Below are positions 17,405 to 27,445 of a DNA stretch of 64,000 nucleotides, in pieces. Origin of the DNA: Synechococcus sp. CC9605 (GTDB lineage Bacteria; Cyanobacteriota; Cyanobacteriia; PCC-6307; Cyanobiaceae); the NCBI RefSeq assembly GCF_000012625.1, contig NC_007516.1:558001-622000 (forward strand). Reading direction: 5' to 3'. Position 1 is the first letter of the stretch. Each line of letters opens with the position of its first letter. Made by a program: the position numbers and the translations under genes. The notes beneath the pieces are model-generated. The model was not told the DNA's origin. It was given only the letters and a program-made list of their open reading frames with translations, and searched no databases.

Positions 17405-17423
17405 TAGCGCAGGGGCACTGCAC

Positions 17424-18122
17424 TCATTGTGGGCATCCTGTGAGCGCTCGACCATCCTGGAAGCGAGCAATGCGTTGAGCTCGGGCCGCCACATCGTCTT
17501 CATGGGTCACCATCACCAGGGTGATGCCCTGTTGGTGGAGTTCATCAAACAGTTCCAGCACTTCGGCGGTGGTGTTGGAATCCAGGGCCCCTGTGGGTTC
17601 GTCCGCCAGCAGCAGACTGGGGCGGTTGATGATGGCCCGGGCGATGGCCACCCGTTGTTGCTGGCCTCCGGAGAGCTGATTGGGCTTGTTCTCCAAACGC
17701 TGCGCCAGACCAACGCGGCGCAGGGCCGATTGGGCCCGCTCGATCCGTTCCTCTCTGGGCACTCCCGCATAGATCATCGGGAGCATCACGTTCTCCATGG
17801 CGCTGGCGTGGCCGAGCAGATGGAACTGCTGAAAGACAAATCCGAGCGAGCGGTTGCGCACGTCGGCTAAGGCATCGTCATCCAACTGTTCAACGGCCAT
17901 GCCATTGAGCCGGTATGTCCCGCTGGTGGGCCGGTCGAGGCAGCCAAGGATGTTCATTGCCGTGCTCTTGCCTGAGCCGCTGGCCCCCATCACCGCCAGG
18001 TAATCCCCCTCTTGGACGGTGAGATTCAGTTGGTCAAGGGCTTTGACTTCGAGATCACCAGACCCATAGATCTTGCTGATCCCCTTGAGCTCAGCAACCG
18101 GCTGCTGCACAGCCTCAGCCAA
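17424..18122 (-). CDS. ABC transporter ATP-binding protein, MacB/LolD/DevA type
   Basis: A 232-residue ATPase subunit. Walker A is GASGSGKST, the signature motif is [14 protein letters not shown], and Walker B is [12 protein letters not shown], with the H-loop in [10 protein letters not shown]. The overall sequence, including [26 protein letters not shown], matches the MacB/LolD/DevA subgroup that works with FtsX-like permeases to export lipoproteins, glycolipids or peptides. No permease is next to it. TTG at 18122 overlaps ndhB by eight bases; GTG at 18110 is an alternative that removes the overlap. Confidence 0.9.
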   Translation of the reverse strand: MAEAVQQPVAELKGISKIYGSGDLEVKALDQLNLTVQEGDYLAVMGASGSGKSTAMNILGCLDRPTSGTYRLNGMAVEQLDDDALADVRNRSLGFVFQQFHLLGHASAMENVMLPMIYAGVPREERIERAQSALRRVGLAQRLENKPNQLSGGQQQRVAIARAIINRPSLLLADEPTGALDSNTTAEVLELFDELHQQGITLVMVTHEDDVAARAQRIARFQDGRALTGCPQ

Positions 18123-19686
18123 GACCCTTCAGGCTGGACAGGGCTATGGCCTGCTGAAGCAATGGCGTTCCTGCAACAGCTGTATTGGCCCACTGGAACA
18201 GGGGATTGGAAAGGATTCCGCCAACTGCGGTAATCGCTACACATCCAATCAGGGCAACCCGAAGCGGCTGCATGCCCATCAACGACCAGTTCACGTCCGG
18301 ATAGGCCTTGACCACATCGGAGGCTTCCTGAGGCTCCTTCACCACCATCATCTTGATAACGGAGATGTAGTAATAGATCGACACCACGGAGGTGACCAGG
18401 CCAACCACTACCAGCAGATATTCGTGGTTCGCCCAACCGGCAAAGAACAGGTAGATCTTTCCGAAGAAACCCAGCATTGGCGGAATGCCACCCAGAGAAA
18501 GCAGGCAAAGACTCAGGCCTAGGGTGATCAGGGGATCCTTCTGGTAAAGCCCGGCGTAATCAGAGATTCGATCGCTTCCTGTGCGGATCGAGAAGAGGAT
18601 GATGCAGGCGAAGGCCCCCAGGTTCATGAATAGGTAGGCCGCCATGTACAGAACCATGGCCGCGAAACCGTCCTCGGTGCCGCAGACCATGCCGATCATC
18701 ACGAAGCCGGCCTGGCCGATCGAGCTGTAGGCCAGCATGCGCTTCATCGAGGTCTGGGCGAGGGCAACAACGTTGCCCAGGGTCATGCTCAACACCGCCA
18801 GAACGGTGAACAGCAATTTCCATTGATCGTCGAAGGCACCAAAGCAACCCACCAGGATGCGAAGAGCCAGAGCGAATCCGGCTGCTTTGGAACCCACTGA
18901 AAGGAACGCCACCACAGGGGTTGGTGAGCCTTCGTAGACGTCAGGCGTCCACTGGTGGAAGGGAACGGCTGCGATCTTGAATGCAACGGTGGCCAAGACG
19001 AACACCAGGGCCAAAGCAGCCAGAGGTGTGGTGCTGGTTTGGAGAGCCAGGCCGATGGTGTCGAGGCTGGTGCTGCCGCTTAGGCCGTACAGCAGGGAGG
19101 AGCCATAGAGGAAAACAGCAGCGGCTGCCGATCCCACGAGCAGATATTTGAGTGCTGCTTCCGAGCTGCGGGCATCCCGCTTCATGTAGCCCGACAGCAG
19201 ATAGCTGGCGACGGAGAGCGTCTCCAGCGAGATAAATACACTCACCAGATCCGTTGCCCCGCAGAGGAGCATGGCGCCGAGTGTTGCTGCGAGAAGGATG
19301 GCTGCGTACTCGCCAACGGGTGTGCCGCTCTTCACCGCGTAACGCCAGCTGATCAGCAGCGACAGAAGCGTGGAGAGTGCAATCACAGCCCGGAACGCCA
19401 CTGCCAAGTTGTCGGCGAGGAAGGCTCCAAGGAACGAGGGCTCCAGAGGTGCGTTCCACTGCAGGGCGAGTAGCACCAGGGAGGTGCCCAGGCCCGCATA
19501 GCAAATCGGCGGCACCCAACGTGTTGCGACCTTTTCGCCGGCCAGGTCCACCAAGAGGGTGGCGATCATCGCCAGCAGAACTGCCCCTTCTGGCAGTACG
19601 GCGGAGGCGTTGAGAGAGAGATTCAGCAGCTCACCAGGGGCAGCCGTGGCCTGGGTGGCGAGAAGGAAAGCACCCATGTCGGGCAT
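18115..19686 (-). CDS. ndhB: NAD(P)H-quinone oxidoreductase subunit 2 (NdhB)
   Basis: Antiporter-like membrane subunit of the photosynthetic NDH-1 complex, which takes electrons from ferredoxin to plastoquinone and pumps protons in respiration, cyclic flow and CO2 uptake. About 523 residues from [13 protein letters not shown]. It shows some fourteen hydrophobic helices, including the conserved [23 protein letters not shown] and the proton-channel region [26 protein letters not shown]. An upstream in-frame ATG at 19746 would add 20 residues, but the shorter start matches the family. topA diverges with a 111-bp gap that must hold both promoters. Confidence 0.95.
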   Translation of the reverse strand: MPDMGAFLLATQATAAPGELLNLSLNASAVLPEGAVLLAMIATLLVDLAGEKVATRWVPPICYAGLGTSLVLLALQWNAPLEPSFLGAFLADNLAVAFRAVIALSTLLSLLISWRYAVKSGTPVGEYAAILLAATLGAMLLCGATDLVSVFISLETLSVASYLLSGYMKRDARSSEAALKYLLVGSAAAAVFLYGSSLLYGLSGSTSLDTIGLALQTSTTPLAALALVFVLATVAFKIAAVPFHQWTPDVYEGSPTPVVAFLSVGSKAAGFALALRILVGCFGAFDDQWKLLFTVLAVLSMTLGNVVALAQTSMKRMLAYSSIGQAGFVMIGMVCGTEDGFAAMVLYMAAYLFMNLGAFACIILFSIRTGSDRISDYAGLYQKDPLITLGLSLCLLSLGGIPPMLGFFGKIYLFFAGWANHEYLLVVVGLVTSVVSIYYYISVIKMMVVKEPQEASDVVKAYPDVNWSLMGMQPLRVALIGCVAITAVGGILSNPLFQWANTAVAGTPLLQQAIALSSLKGLG

Positions 19687-19797
19687 GGCAGCCTGGAACC
19701 GTTGAGCTGGGGTGACTGTAGCGGCGCTTGACGCGCCGACGGTCATGCAGAGCGCTGCTCGGTGCGATAAAGAAGGGGAACGGTTTACCTGCCGCTA

Positions 19798-22497
19798 GTG
19801 GCGCACACCCTCGTCATCGTTGAGAGCCCCACGAAGGCCAAGACCATCCGTGGCTTCCTTCCCAAGGGATTCAAGGTCGAAGCCTCCATGGGGCATGTCC
19901 GTGACCTTCCCAACAACGCCAGCGAGATTCCGGCATCAGCCAAGGGGCAGAAATGGGCCAACCTCGGTGTGAACATCGAAGCGGATTTCGAGCCGCTTTA
20001 CGTAGTCCCGAAGGACAAGAAGAAAACGGTTCGCGAACTCAAGGACGCCCTCAAGGGTGCTGATCAGTTGCTGTTGGCGACGGACGAAGACCGGGAGGGT
20101 GAAAGCATCAGTTGGCATCTGCTCCAGCTGCTGGCGCCGAAGGTGCCGGTGAAGCGCATGGTGTTTCACGAGATCACCAAGGAGGCCATCGGCAAGGCCC
20201 TGGATCAGACCCGCGATCTGGACATGGAGCTGGTCCATGCCCAGGAAACCCGGCGCGTTTTGGATCGCCTTGTGGGGTACACCCTGTCCCCTCTCCTCTG
20301 GAAAAAGGTGGCCTGGGGACTCTCCGCCGGGCGGGTGCAGTCCGTTGCGGTTCGTCTCCTGGTTCAACGGGAACGGGCCCGCCGCGCCTTCCGCAGCGGC
20401 AGCTACTGGGACCTCAAGGCCCAGCTTGAACAGTCGGGCAGTGCCTTTGAGGCCAAGCTCACCCATGTGGGTGGCCAGCGAATCGCCACCGGCAACGATT
20501 TCGACGAGAGCACCGGCGGGCTGAAGGCGGGCAGTGCTGTGCGGCTGCTCAGCGAGAGCGAGGCCAAGGCGTTGGCTGAATCCGTGCGATCCAGCGCCTG
20601 GACTGTGGATGCGGTGGAGGAGAAGCCCACCGTGCGCAAGCCGGTGCCTCCCTTCACCACCAGCACCCTCCAACAGGAGGCGAATCGCAAGCTGCGCCTC
20701 TCAGCCCGGGAAACCATGCGCTGTGCCCAGGGGCTCTATGAACGCGGTTTCATCACCTACATGCGGACCGACTCGGTTCACTTGTCGGATCAGGCGATCA
20801 ACGCATCCCGCAACTGCGTGGAGACCCTCTACGGCAAGGAGTATCTGAGCAAAGGGCCGCGGCAGTTCAGCACCAAAGCCCGCAATGCCCAGGAGGCCCA
20901 TGAAGCGATTCGTCCATCGGGCGAAAGCTTCCGAACCCCCGGTGAGACCGGACTTGATGGGCGAGATCTGGCGGTCTACGAGCTGATTTGGAAGCGCACC
21001 GTGGCCAGCCAGATGGCTGAAGCCAGGCTCACCATGCTGTCGGTAGATCTCAGCTCAGGTGAGGCCAGTTTCCGGGCCAGCGGCAAGCGCATCGACTTCC
21101 CCGGTTTCTTCCGCGCCTACGTGGAGGGCAGTGATGATCCCGACGCGGCCCTCGAGGGTCAGGAAGTGCTGCTGCCGGCGTTGAGCGTTGGCGATGCACC
21201 GGAGCCGAAGACCGTTGAGCCCCTCGGCCATCAAACCCAGCCCCCGGCACGCTTCAGTGAGGCATCGCTGGTGAAGATGCTGGAAAAGGAAGGAATCGGC
21301 CGGCCGTCGACCTACGCCTCGATCATTGGAACGATCGTGGATCGCGGCTACGCCACGCTGCTGGGTAATGCCCTGACCCCCAGCTTCACCGCCTTTGCGG
21401 TGACGGCGCTGCTCGAGGAGCATTTCCCTGAACTGGTTGACACCAGCTTCACCGCCCGGATGGAGAACACCCTTGATGAGATCTCCCACGGCAAGGTGCA
21501 GTGGCTGCCGTACCTCGAGGGCTTCTACAAGGGTGACGAGGGTCTTGAAAACCAGGTGCAGCAGCGGGAGGGAGACATCGATCCCGGTGCATCCCGCACC
21601 ATCGATCTGGAGGGCTTGTCCTCCGTGGTTCGTATCGGCCGGTTTGGCGCTTACCTGGAGGCCAAACGGGTCAGCGACGACGGTGAGGAAGAGCTGATCA
21701 AGGCCACCTTGCCCCGGGAGATCACTCCGGCTGATCTGGATGAAGAGCAGGCCGAACTGATTCTCAAACAGAAGGCCGACGGCCCCGAAGCCATCGGTGA
21801 GGATCCGGAAACGGGGGATTTGGTCTACCTGCTCTCCGGTCAGTACGGCCCTTATGTGCAGCGGGGGCAGGTGAGTGATGAGAATCCCAAGCCCAAACGC
21901 GCGTCTCTGCCCAAGGGGCAGAAGCCCGAAGATCTCACCCTGGAGGATGCCCTCGGACTGCTCCGCTTGCCGCGTCTTCTCGGCGAACATCCCGAAGGTG
22001 GTCGCATTCAGGCGGGGCTGGGTCGCTTTGGCCCCTATGTCGTCTGGGACAAGGGCAAGGGCGATAAGGATTACCGATCGCTCAAGGGGGATGACGATGT
22101 TCTGGCGGTGGGGCTGAGCCGAGCCATCGAGCTGCTGGCCATGCCCAAACGGGGTCGGGGTGGACGCACCGCCCTAAAGGATCTCGGTAAGCCGGAGGGC
22201 AGTGATGAAACGATTCAGGTCTATGACGGCCCCTACGGCCTGTACGTCAAACAGGGCAAGGTGAATGCCTCCCTGCCGGAAGGCAAGGGTGCTGACGATG
22301 TGACCCTTGAGGAGGCGGTGGAACTTCTTGTCGCCAAGGCAGCATCGAAGAAGGGCGGTCGTAAAACCGCTGCGAAAAAACCGGCGGCCAAGAAGCCAGC
22401 TGCCAAAAAACCAGCCGCCAAGAAACCTCCTGCCACCACCAAGACCGGTCGGCTCAGGGCCAGTGCGGTGCGGGTGATCAAGCCGGCTGACAATTGA
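19798..22497 (+). CDS. topA: DNA topoisomerase I
   Basis: Type IA enzyme that relaxes negative supercoils. The 899-residue protein has the TOPRIM start ([19 protein letters not shown]) with [17 protein letters not shown], and the catalytic tyrosine region [13 protein letters not shown]-terminal topoisomerase repeats follow ([36 protein letters not shown]). The tail has Lys/Ala/Pro-rich repeats ([10 protein letters not shown] type), likely a nonspecific DNA-binding extension. GTG start at 19798. No zinc-finger cysteines are evident, as in other cyanobacterial forms. It leads a five-gene overlapping string. Confidence 0.97.
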   Translation: MAHTLVIVESPTKAKTIRGFLPKGFKVEASMGHVRDLPNNASEIPASAKGQKWANLGVNIEADFEPLYVVPKDKKKTVRELKDALKGADQLLLATDEDREGESISWHLLQLLAPKVPVKRMVFHEITKEAIGKALDQTRDLDMELVHAQETRRVLDRLVGYTLSPLLWKKVAWGLSAGRVQSVAVRLLVQRERARRAFRSGSYWDLKAQLEQSGSAFEAKLTHVGGQRIATGNDFDESTGGLKAGSAVRLLSESEAKALAESVRSSAWTVDAVEEKPTVRKPVPPFTTSTLQQEANRKLRLSARETMRCAQGLYERGFITYMRTDSVHLSDQAINASRNCVETLYGKEYLSKGPRQFSTKARNAQEAHEAIRPSGESFRTPGETGLDGRDLAVYELIWKRTVASQMAEARLTMLSVDLSSGEASFRASGKRIDFPGFFRAYVEGSDDPDAALEGQEVLLPALSVGDAPEPKTVEPLGHQTQPPARFSEASLVKMLEKEGIGRPSTYASIIGTIVDRGYATLLGNALTPSFTAFAVTALLEEHFPELVDTSFTARMENTLDEISHGKVQWLPYLEGFYKGDEGLENQVQQREGDIDPGASRTIDLEGLSSVVRIGRFGAYLEAKRVSDDGEEELIKATLPREITPADLDEEQAELILKQKADGPEAIGEDPETGDLVYLLSGQYGPYVQRGQVSDENPKPKRASLPKGQKPEDLTLEDALGLLRLPRLLGEHPEGGRIQAGLGRFGPYVVWDKGKGDKDYRSLKGDDDVLAVGLSRAIELLAMPKRGRGGRTALKDLGKPEGSDETIQVYDGPYGLYVKQGKVNASLPEGKGADDVTLEEAVELLVAKAASKKGGRKTAAKKPAAKKPAAKKPAAKKPPATTKTGRLRASAVRVIKPADN

Positions 22498-22925
22498 TGG
22501 TCCGTTTGCTTTGGCTGCTGCCTGTGGGGCTCCTGCAGGCCTGTGCCGGTACACCGGTCGCCGAGCAGTTGGAGCGATCCTTCGCGGTGCCTGAAGCCAG
22601 GCCCGCCCAAGCCGCTGAGCCCATGCCGGCTGTGAAGACCAGCCCAAGAGTTGTCAGCCCATCGGTTGCCAGCCCCATTGCTGAGCGCCCCTCCACGCCG
22701 GAGGCCGAACCTGTTTCCTTGCCTGAGGCAACGGATGCTCCTGAGCCTGATCCGCAGCCGAAACCGCAGACGGTGTCATCCCAGCGTCAGCCCCAGGAGC
22801 CTTACCGGATCACCATCCGTTTGGCCGGAGCCGACCCTGCCGCTCCTGCTGAAGCCGTCACCCGCGCTCTGCGTGAGGCGGATGTTGGATTCGCGGTGGA
22901 ACGGATTGAGCGGGTCGAACCATGA
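22497..22925 (+). CDS. Small lipoprotein, Pro/Glu/Ala-rich, unknown
   Basis: The 142-residue product starts [23 protein letters not shown] is a lipobox, so the protein should be lipidated on Cys16 by Lgt. The next 80 residues are low-complexity, rich in Pro, Glu, Ala and Ser, with a short ordered end (EPYRITIRLAGADPAAPAEAVTRALREADVGFAVERIERVEP). That end has the shape of a small alpha/beta unit. No function is known to me. It shares one base with the topA stop and four with the following DUF2232 gene. Confidence 0.75.
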   Translation: MVRLLWLLPVGLLQACAGTPVAEQLERSFAVPEARPAQAAEPMPAVKTSPRVVSPSVASPIAERPSTPEAEPVSLPEATDAPEPDPQPKPQTVSSQRQPQEPYRITIRLAGADPAAPAEAVTRALREADVGFAVERIERVEP

Positions 22926-23575
22926 CCGACGCGAACCCCCGGTTGAGCCGCCAGCAGGCTCTGAGGCTGATTGAGGGGGCGTATCTGGCGGCCGCGACGG
23001 GGCTGATCTGGTTGGCTCTCTACTACTTACCGGTGGGTGGGGCGCTGTTCCGTCTGGCCCTCCCCCTGCCCCTGATTCTTCTGCAGTTGCGTCGCGGCAG
23101 CCGTTCCGGTGTCGAGGGACTCCTGCTCTCTGTGCTGCTGCTCACGGCCTTGATGGGCCCCTTGCGTGGGCCGCTGCTGCTGTTTCCCTACGGGCTTTTG
23201 TCGCTTTGGCTGGGCTGGAGCTGGTGCCGGGGGATCAGCTGGTGGCTGAGCTGGTCAGGGGGCGTCGTTCTTGGTACTGCAGGGTTCTTGGTGCGGGTTC
23301 TCGTGCTCTCGTTGCTGGTGGGAGAAAACCTCTGGGTGGTGATCACCCGGGCCGGTTCCGCTCTCCTGGACCGCTTGATCGCGGCCCTGCATCTGCCGAT
23401 CACACCAGATCTCACCCAGGTGCAGTTGATGGCGCTGCTGTTGGTGGTGGTTCAGGAGGTCATTTATGTCCTGTCCCTTCATGCGTTGGCGTATTGGATC
23501 TTTCCCCGCCTGAAATCACCGATTCCGGAGCCCCCGAGGCTGCTGCATGGACTCGTTGCCCTCGATCCCCTCTGA
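22922..23575 (+). CDS. DUF2232 integral membrane protein
   Basis: A 217-residue protein made almost wholly of hydrophobic helices, about six to seven. Its N-terminus is LSRQQALRLIEGAYLAAATGLIWLALYYLPVGG. The pattern matches the DUF2232 family of predicted membrane proteins. In cyanobacteria such genes often sit by cobalamin-like genes, and here a UPF0284/CobT-like gene follows with a 29-base overlap. That hints at a role in export or uptake of a related small molecule (inference). Starts on ATGA overlap with the lipoprotein gene. Confidence 0.8.
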   Translation: MTDANPRLSRQQALRLIEGAYLAAATGLIWLALYYLPVGGALFRLALPLPLILLQLRRGSRSGVEGLLLSVLLLTALMGPLRGPLLLFPYGLLSLWLGWSWCRGISWWLSWSGGVVLGTAGFLVRVLVLSLLVGENLWVVITRAGSALLDRLIAALHLPITPDLTQVQLMALLLVVVQEVIYVLSLHALAYWIFPRLKSPIPEPPRLLHGLVALDPL

Positions 23576-24746
23576 AGCCTCGATGTTTCCTGAGGGCTGT
23601 CAGCAGCTGGGACGTCTCGGCGCAAGCGTTCTGGATGCAGCGGCACTGCGTCCCTGGACCTCCAGCGCTCAACCCCTGGATCTGTTGCTCGTTCTGGCGG
23701 CCACACGAACGGCCGAGCATGAGGGGATTTCCGCCGCTGGCTCAACCGTGGCTTCGCGGCGCTACACCGCCCTGGCTGATGCGGAGCTCCTGATCCAAGG
23801 GCCGGCCCGGAAGCGTCGTTGGCCTCTGCCGCCTCTGCCCGCTGGAGTCTCCCCTGCTCTGCTCAGCCATGTTGCGGCGCGACGTCTGAATTTGACGCCG
23901 CAGGTGGCGGCCCTCGGCTTGGTCCAGAAACCCGATTTTCCCCACCTGGACATTGAGCCCCTGGATCAAGGCCCCTCGGCTTGTCTGTCCAGTGGTGCGG
24001 CAATGCCATTGCCGCGGGTGCAGCAGTTGTGGCGACAGGGAGAACGGCTGGGGAGGCGGTTGAAACGCCCCCTGGTGGTGGCGGAGTGCGTTCCAGGAGG
24101 CACCACAACCGCTCAAGCGGTGTTGACAGCCCTCGGTGTGGAGGTGGGCCATCTGATCAGCGGTAGCGCCCTTCATCCGCCGCAGCAGCTCAAGCAGGAG
24201 CTTGTGATCGAAGGGCTTCAGCGGGCCTCCCTTGGTGCGCATCCTTCGGCCGAACAGATCCTGGCCGCTCTGGGTGACCCTTTTCAGGCCTTCACTGCAG
24301 GGGTGTTGGTGGGTTCGGTGTCCACGGGACAACCGTTGTTGCTGGGGGGCGGTTGCCAGATGCTGGCTGTTCTGGCTTTGGCGATGCAGGCTTTGCCGGC
24401 CGCTCAGCGGGACCACCTGGCGGCACAGGTGTTGATCGGCACCACCGGCTGGCTCGCTGATGAGGGAGCGGATGCTGCAGGTCAGTCCCCTTTCGGCGGG
24501 TTGGTGGATGCCACCGCGAGCCACCTGGCTGCCGCACTGTCGGTTCTGGCCTGTGGGGTGCGTTTTCATGGCAGCACCCATCAACCCTTACGGGACTACG
24601 AACGCGGCTATGTGAAAGAGGGGGTGGGGGCGGGCGCTCTTTTGCTGCTTGCCCAGCTGCGTGGATGCTCTTGTGCCGAGCTGGTGCTGGATTGTGAGCA
24701 TGCCCTGGAGCAGCTGCTCAGTCGCCCCGTAACGTCAAGCCCATGA
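23547..24746 (+). CDS. UPF0284 / CobT-like phosphoribosyltransferase
   Basis: A 399-residue protein of the UPF0284 family, distantly related to CobT, the nicotinate-nucleotide:base phosphoribosyltransferase that activates the lower ligand of cobamides. Features include VVAECVPGGTTTAQAVLTALGV and a glycine-rich FTAGVLVGSVSTGQPLLLGGGCQM stretch. A VERGYVKEGVGAG-like segment lies near the end. Marine Synechococcus are known to make pseudocobalamin, so a role in base attachment is possible (inference). ATG at 23547 overlaps the membrane gene; ATG at 23583 is an alternative start. Confidence 0.78.
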   Translation: MDSLPSIPSEASMFPEGCQQLGRLGASVLDAAALRPWTSSAQPLDLLLVLAATRTAEHEGISAAGSTVASRRYTALADAELLIQGPARKRRWPLPPLPAGVSPALLSHVAARRLNLTPQVAALGLVQKPDFPHLDIEPLDQGPSACLSSGAAMPLPRVQQLWRQGERLGRRLKRPLVVAECVPGGTTTAQAVLTALGVEVGHLISGSALHPPQQLKQELVIEGLQRASLGAHPSAEQILAALGDPFQAFTAGVLVGSVSTGQPLLLGGGCQMLAVLALAMQALPAAQRDHLAAQVLIGTTGWLADEGADAAGQSPFGGLVDATASHLAAALSVLACGVRFHGSTHQPLRDYERGYVKEGVGAGALLLLAQLRGCSCAELVLDCEHALEQLLSRPVTSSP

Positions 24747-25756
24747 ACCTCTGGAGTGAGCGGTTGGGTCCCCTGAGCCGGCGCCATGTGCTCCAGATGA
24801 TCGGGGCGACGGGTACCGCGCTGCTGGCGGGCTGTCGTCCGACGACTTCCGCCCCAACCCTGATGGCTCCGGCTGGGGTTTTGCCGAAACCGTGGGCTGA
24901 TGCCTTGCCCAAGCCCTGGCGCCTAACACTGGCTCCAGCCCAGCAGGATTGGACGCCGGCGGATCAGGCGCGTGCCGATGTTTTGGTGATTGGTGATGGA
25001 TGGCTCGATTCCCATCCAGCGGACACGCTCCAGCCCATTGCCTCTGAACCGCTCGTCAGCCAGTTGGATGGTCAGGCCAAGGCTCTGCTGGCCAGCCTCG
25101 GTGCCCTGCAGGATCGGGTGTTGCCGCTGGCCGTCAGCCCCTGGGTGATGCTGTTGCGGGATGACCCGGCCATGACCCAGCAGGGGTGGCCCCTGTTGCT
25201 GGATTCCTCCTTGGCAGGGCGTGTGGTGCTTCCTGCCAGCCCACGCCTGGTCATGAGCCTGGCGGACCATTTGGGCGGAGGCCAGGCTTTGCCTGCGTTG
25301 CGTCGCCAGGCCCTCACCTATGACGATCGTCAAGTCACCAACTGGCTGCTCAAGGGTGAGGCCAAGGTGGTGGTGCTTCCGCTGAGCCGCTGTATCGCTT
25401 TGTTGGGGCGGGACCCCCGTCTTCGGGCGATCCTGCCTGCCTCCGGTGCCCCCTTGCACTGGACTGTTCTGCTCAGGCCAGAGGCCAGTCGTGAACCGGT
25501 TCCCCAGAGCTGGGTTGAGCAGGGATGGCGGGATCCCCTGCGTCGCCGCTTGGTGCAGCAGGGATGGCGGGCGCCGATTGCATCGTCAGGGGCGATCGTG
25601 GATCAGAACGCCCTTTCGGCGCGCCTGCGGCCTCTGCTCTTTCCGTCCGCAGACACCTGGTTGCGTTGCTGGTCGCTGCCCCCGCTGTTGCCCGAAGACC
25701 GGAGTGGATTGGAAGAGCGCTGGCGTGATTCAGCTCCAGAGCCGCCGTCGCGGTGA
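24743..25756 (+). CDS. Twin-arginine lipoprotein, solute-binding-like
   Basis: A 337-residue exported protein. The N-terminus has SRRHVLQMIGATGTALLAGC, a twin-arginine motif joined to a lipobox, so it is probably Tat-exported and lipidated at Cys31. The mature part includes VLVIGDGWLDSHPADTLQPIASEPLVSQLDGQ and WVMLLRDDP, resembling PotD-type periplasmic binding proteins. A ligand cannot be named. Start fixed by the four-base overlap with the UPF0284 gene. Its 3' end overlaps the convergent aldo/keto reductase by 27 bases. Confidence 0.75.
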   Translation: MNLWSERLGPLSRRHVLQMIGATGTALLAGCRPTTSAPTLMAPAGVLPKPWADALPKPWRLTLAPAQQDWTPADQARADVLVIGDGWLDSHPADTLQPIASEPLVSQLDGQAKALLASLGALQDRVLPLAVSPWVMLLRDDPAMTQQGWPLLLDSSLAGRVVLPASPRLVMSLADHLGGGQALPALRRQALTYDDRQVTNWLLKGEAKVVVLPLSRCIALLGRDPRLRAILPASGAPLHWTVLLRPEASREPVPQSWVEQGWRDPLRRRLVQQGWRAPIASSGAIVDQNALSARLRPLLFPSADTWLRCWSLPPLLPEDRSGLEERWRDSAPEPPSR

Positions 25757-26851
25757 AGCCTTCAAGCGTTGGTGGGTGTCCGCCAACAGATCAGGAATGG
25801 GCAAGTGATGCGGGCAACGGGGAAGGCACGCCCCACAGCGTTCACAGTCGGAGGCATCGTGCTCTTCCCACCAGTGGCCAGCACGGCCGATGAGGTTGTA
25901 GCGCTCCTGTGCAAATTCGTTGAGCCCATGCCCGATGGCCAGATTGCGCAGGCGCAAGAGTTCGGGGATCGGAACCTCGTTCGGACAGGGAATGCAGGCC
26001 TGACACTGTTTGCAATGCTCCTGGCCGAGCCGTTCCTGCTGCCGCCTTTCTGCCGTGATCAGAGCCTGTTGCTCGGCCTGACTGAGGGGGCCATCCGCCT
26101 GCGCCAGGGTTGCGGCGAGTTGAAGATCGCCTGCAACTGCGGCACCAACGGTCAGGGTGCTGATGCCCTGTGCCAGCAGGAACCGGTAGGCCAGCTCGAG
26201 GGGGACAAAGGGGGTGCAGTCGTCCATCAGTGTGGGGCTGGGAGCCTGCAGGCGACCGCCTTTGTCGGCAGGGGAGATCGCCATCACACCGAGGCCGTGT
26301 TCCAGGGCCCAACGGGCCAGGGGCAGGCGCTGGGGATCCAGCCAATGCAGGTGCAGGCTGCAGAAACTGAAGCGTTGGCTGCGCAGCGCCCGATCGATCA
26401 GCGGGTTGCTGCCATGGCTGCTGAAGCCCACCTGGCTGACACGGCCACTGCTGAGGGCCCAGTCCAGAAGCTTTGATCCATCGCCCCCCAGGGCCCAGTC
26501 CAGATGCTCCTCCCGGTTGATGCCATGGATGGCGAGGTTGTCGAGCTGTGGACAGCCCAGCCGCTCCAGAATCTGATCAAGGCGGCGTTGTCCCTCCTCG
26601 AAACTCAGCACTGGCAGCAGTTTGCTGGTGATCACCCAGTTGTCTGATCCTGTGCTGCTGTTCTGGCGAAGGGCCTCTCCCAGAAATCGTTCCGCAGGTC
26701 CGTAGGCCGGGGCGGTTTCCAGATGATTGATCCCAGCTTCCGCTGCTGCATCCAGCACCTCGGCCATCTGCGCCGCTGAGTTCAGGGCGCGCATCGTGCC
26801 GAGGGTGAACAGGCTGACGGGGCGGCCGCTGCCGAAGGAGCGGGTGTTCAC
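25730..26851 (-). CDS. Aldo/keto reductase with C-terminal 4Fe-4S domain
   Basis: A 373-residue protein: an AKR barrel (residues about 1-275; LGTMRALNSAAQMAEVLDAAAEAGINHLETAPAYGPAE, where the catalytic Asp/Tyr region is NHLETAPAYG) fused to a ferredoxin-like tail. The tail has CKQCQACIPCPNEVPIPE and CERCGACLPRCPHHLPIPD, two cysteine clusters suited to iron-sulfur centres. The reductase substrate is unknown. The ATG at 26851 overlaps the bifunctional nuclease stop by four bases, so the pair is probably translationally coupled. Confidence 0.9.
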   Translation of the reverse strand: MNTRSFGSGRPVSLFTLGTMRALNSAAQMAEVLDAAAEAGINHLETAPAYGPAERFLGEALRQNSSTGSDNWVITSKLLPVLSFEEGQRRLDQILERLGCPQLDNLAIHGINREEHLDWALGGDGSKLLDWALSSGRVSQVGFSSHGSNPLIDRALRSQRFSFCSLHLHWLDPQRLPLARWALEHGLGVMAISPADKGGRLQAPSPTLMDDCTPFVPLELAYRFLLAQGISTLTVGAAVAGDLQLAATLAQADGPLSQAEQQALITAERRQQERLGQEHCKQCQACIPCPNEVPIPELLRLRNLAIGHGLNEFAQERYNLIGRAGHWWEEHDASDCERCGACLPRCPHHLPIPDLLADTHQRLKASPRRRLWS

Positions 26852-27396
26852 TCCTCCGAGGGCGCCTCGCTGTCTTCGTTGCGCAAATGGCGCACCAAGG
26901 CGGCAGGGCTGAGGTCGTCAACGAAACGGCTGAAGGCACTTTGATCTTCAGCATCCGCCTCCGCATCCACTGGAATCGAGGCTTCCGCCACCACCTCTTC
27001 CAGCATCCAGATGCCGCTGCCCGTACGGATCGCCAGGGCAATGGCATCGCTGGGTCGGGCATCCACTTCGATCAGTTCCAGCACTTCGTTCTCGGCCAAC
27101 TCCGCTTCGTCCAGATCGGGTCGCAGCTTCAACACCGCATGAAAGGTGCTGTCCTCAATCGCGTGGACGATCACGCGCTCCAGTTCGAGCCCCCCAGCCA
27201 CCAACAGTGCTGCCATCAGGTCATGACTGAGGGGGCGTGGTGGTGCTCCCCCCTGCAGTCCGGCCATGATGTTGTGGGCTTGCGCCTGATCGATCCAGAT
27301 CGGCACCTGACGTCGACCGCTGGGATCCCGCAGCAGCACCATGGGTGTGCGGCTGGCGGCATCGAGGGCAATTCCGGCGACGCTCATTTCGACCAT
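26848..27396 (-). CDS. Bifunctional nuclease (DUF151) family protein
   Basis: A 182-residue DUF151/BFN protein. It begins MVEMSVAGIALDAASRTPMVLLRDPSGRRQVPIWIDQAQAH, and the family core continues with LQGGAPPRPLSHDLMAALL and DARPSDAIALAIRTG, a strongly conserved signature. Family members have been reported to have DNase and RNase activity; the cellular role in cyanobacteria is not settled. An acidic tail (EADAEDQSAF) follows. Start is the second ATG-region Met; a shorter Met four residues later is possible. ribE diverges 49 bp away. Confidence 0.9.
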   Translation of the reverse strand: MVEMSVAGIALDAASRTPMVLLRDPSGRRQVPIWIDQAQAHNIMAGLQGGAPPRPLSHDLMAALLVAGGLELERVIVHAIEDSTFHAVLKLRPDLDEAELAENEVLELIEVDARPSDAIALAIRTGSGIWMLEEVVAEASIPVDAEADAEDQSAFSRFVDDLSPAALVRHLRNEDSEAPSEE

Positions 27397-27445
27397 GTCG
27401 GCGGCGCAGCTTTATCCGATTATGGCCAGAGAGCTGCTGCGAGCG

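Noticed and set aside
27397-27445. FMN riboswitch upstream of ribE
   Set aside because: Only 49 bp separate the divergent genes and no RFN-type conserved blocks are seen.
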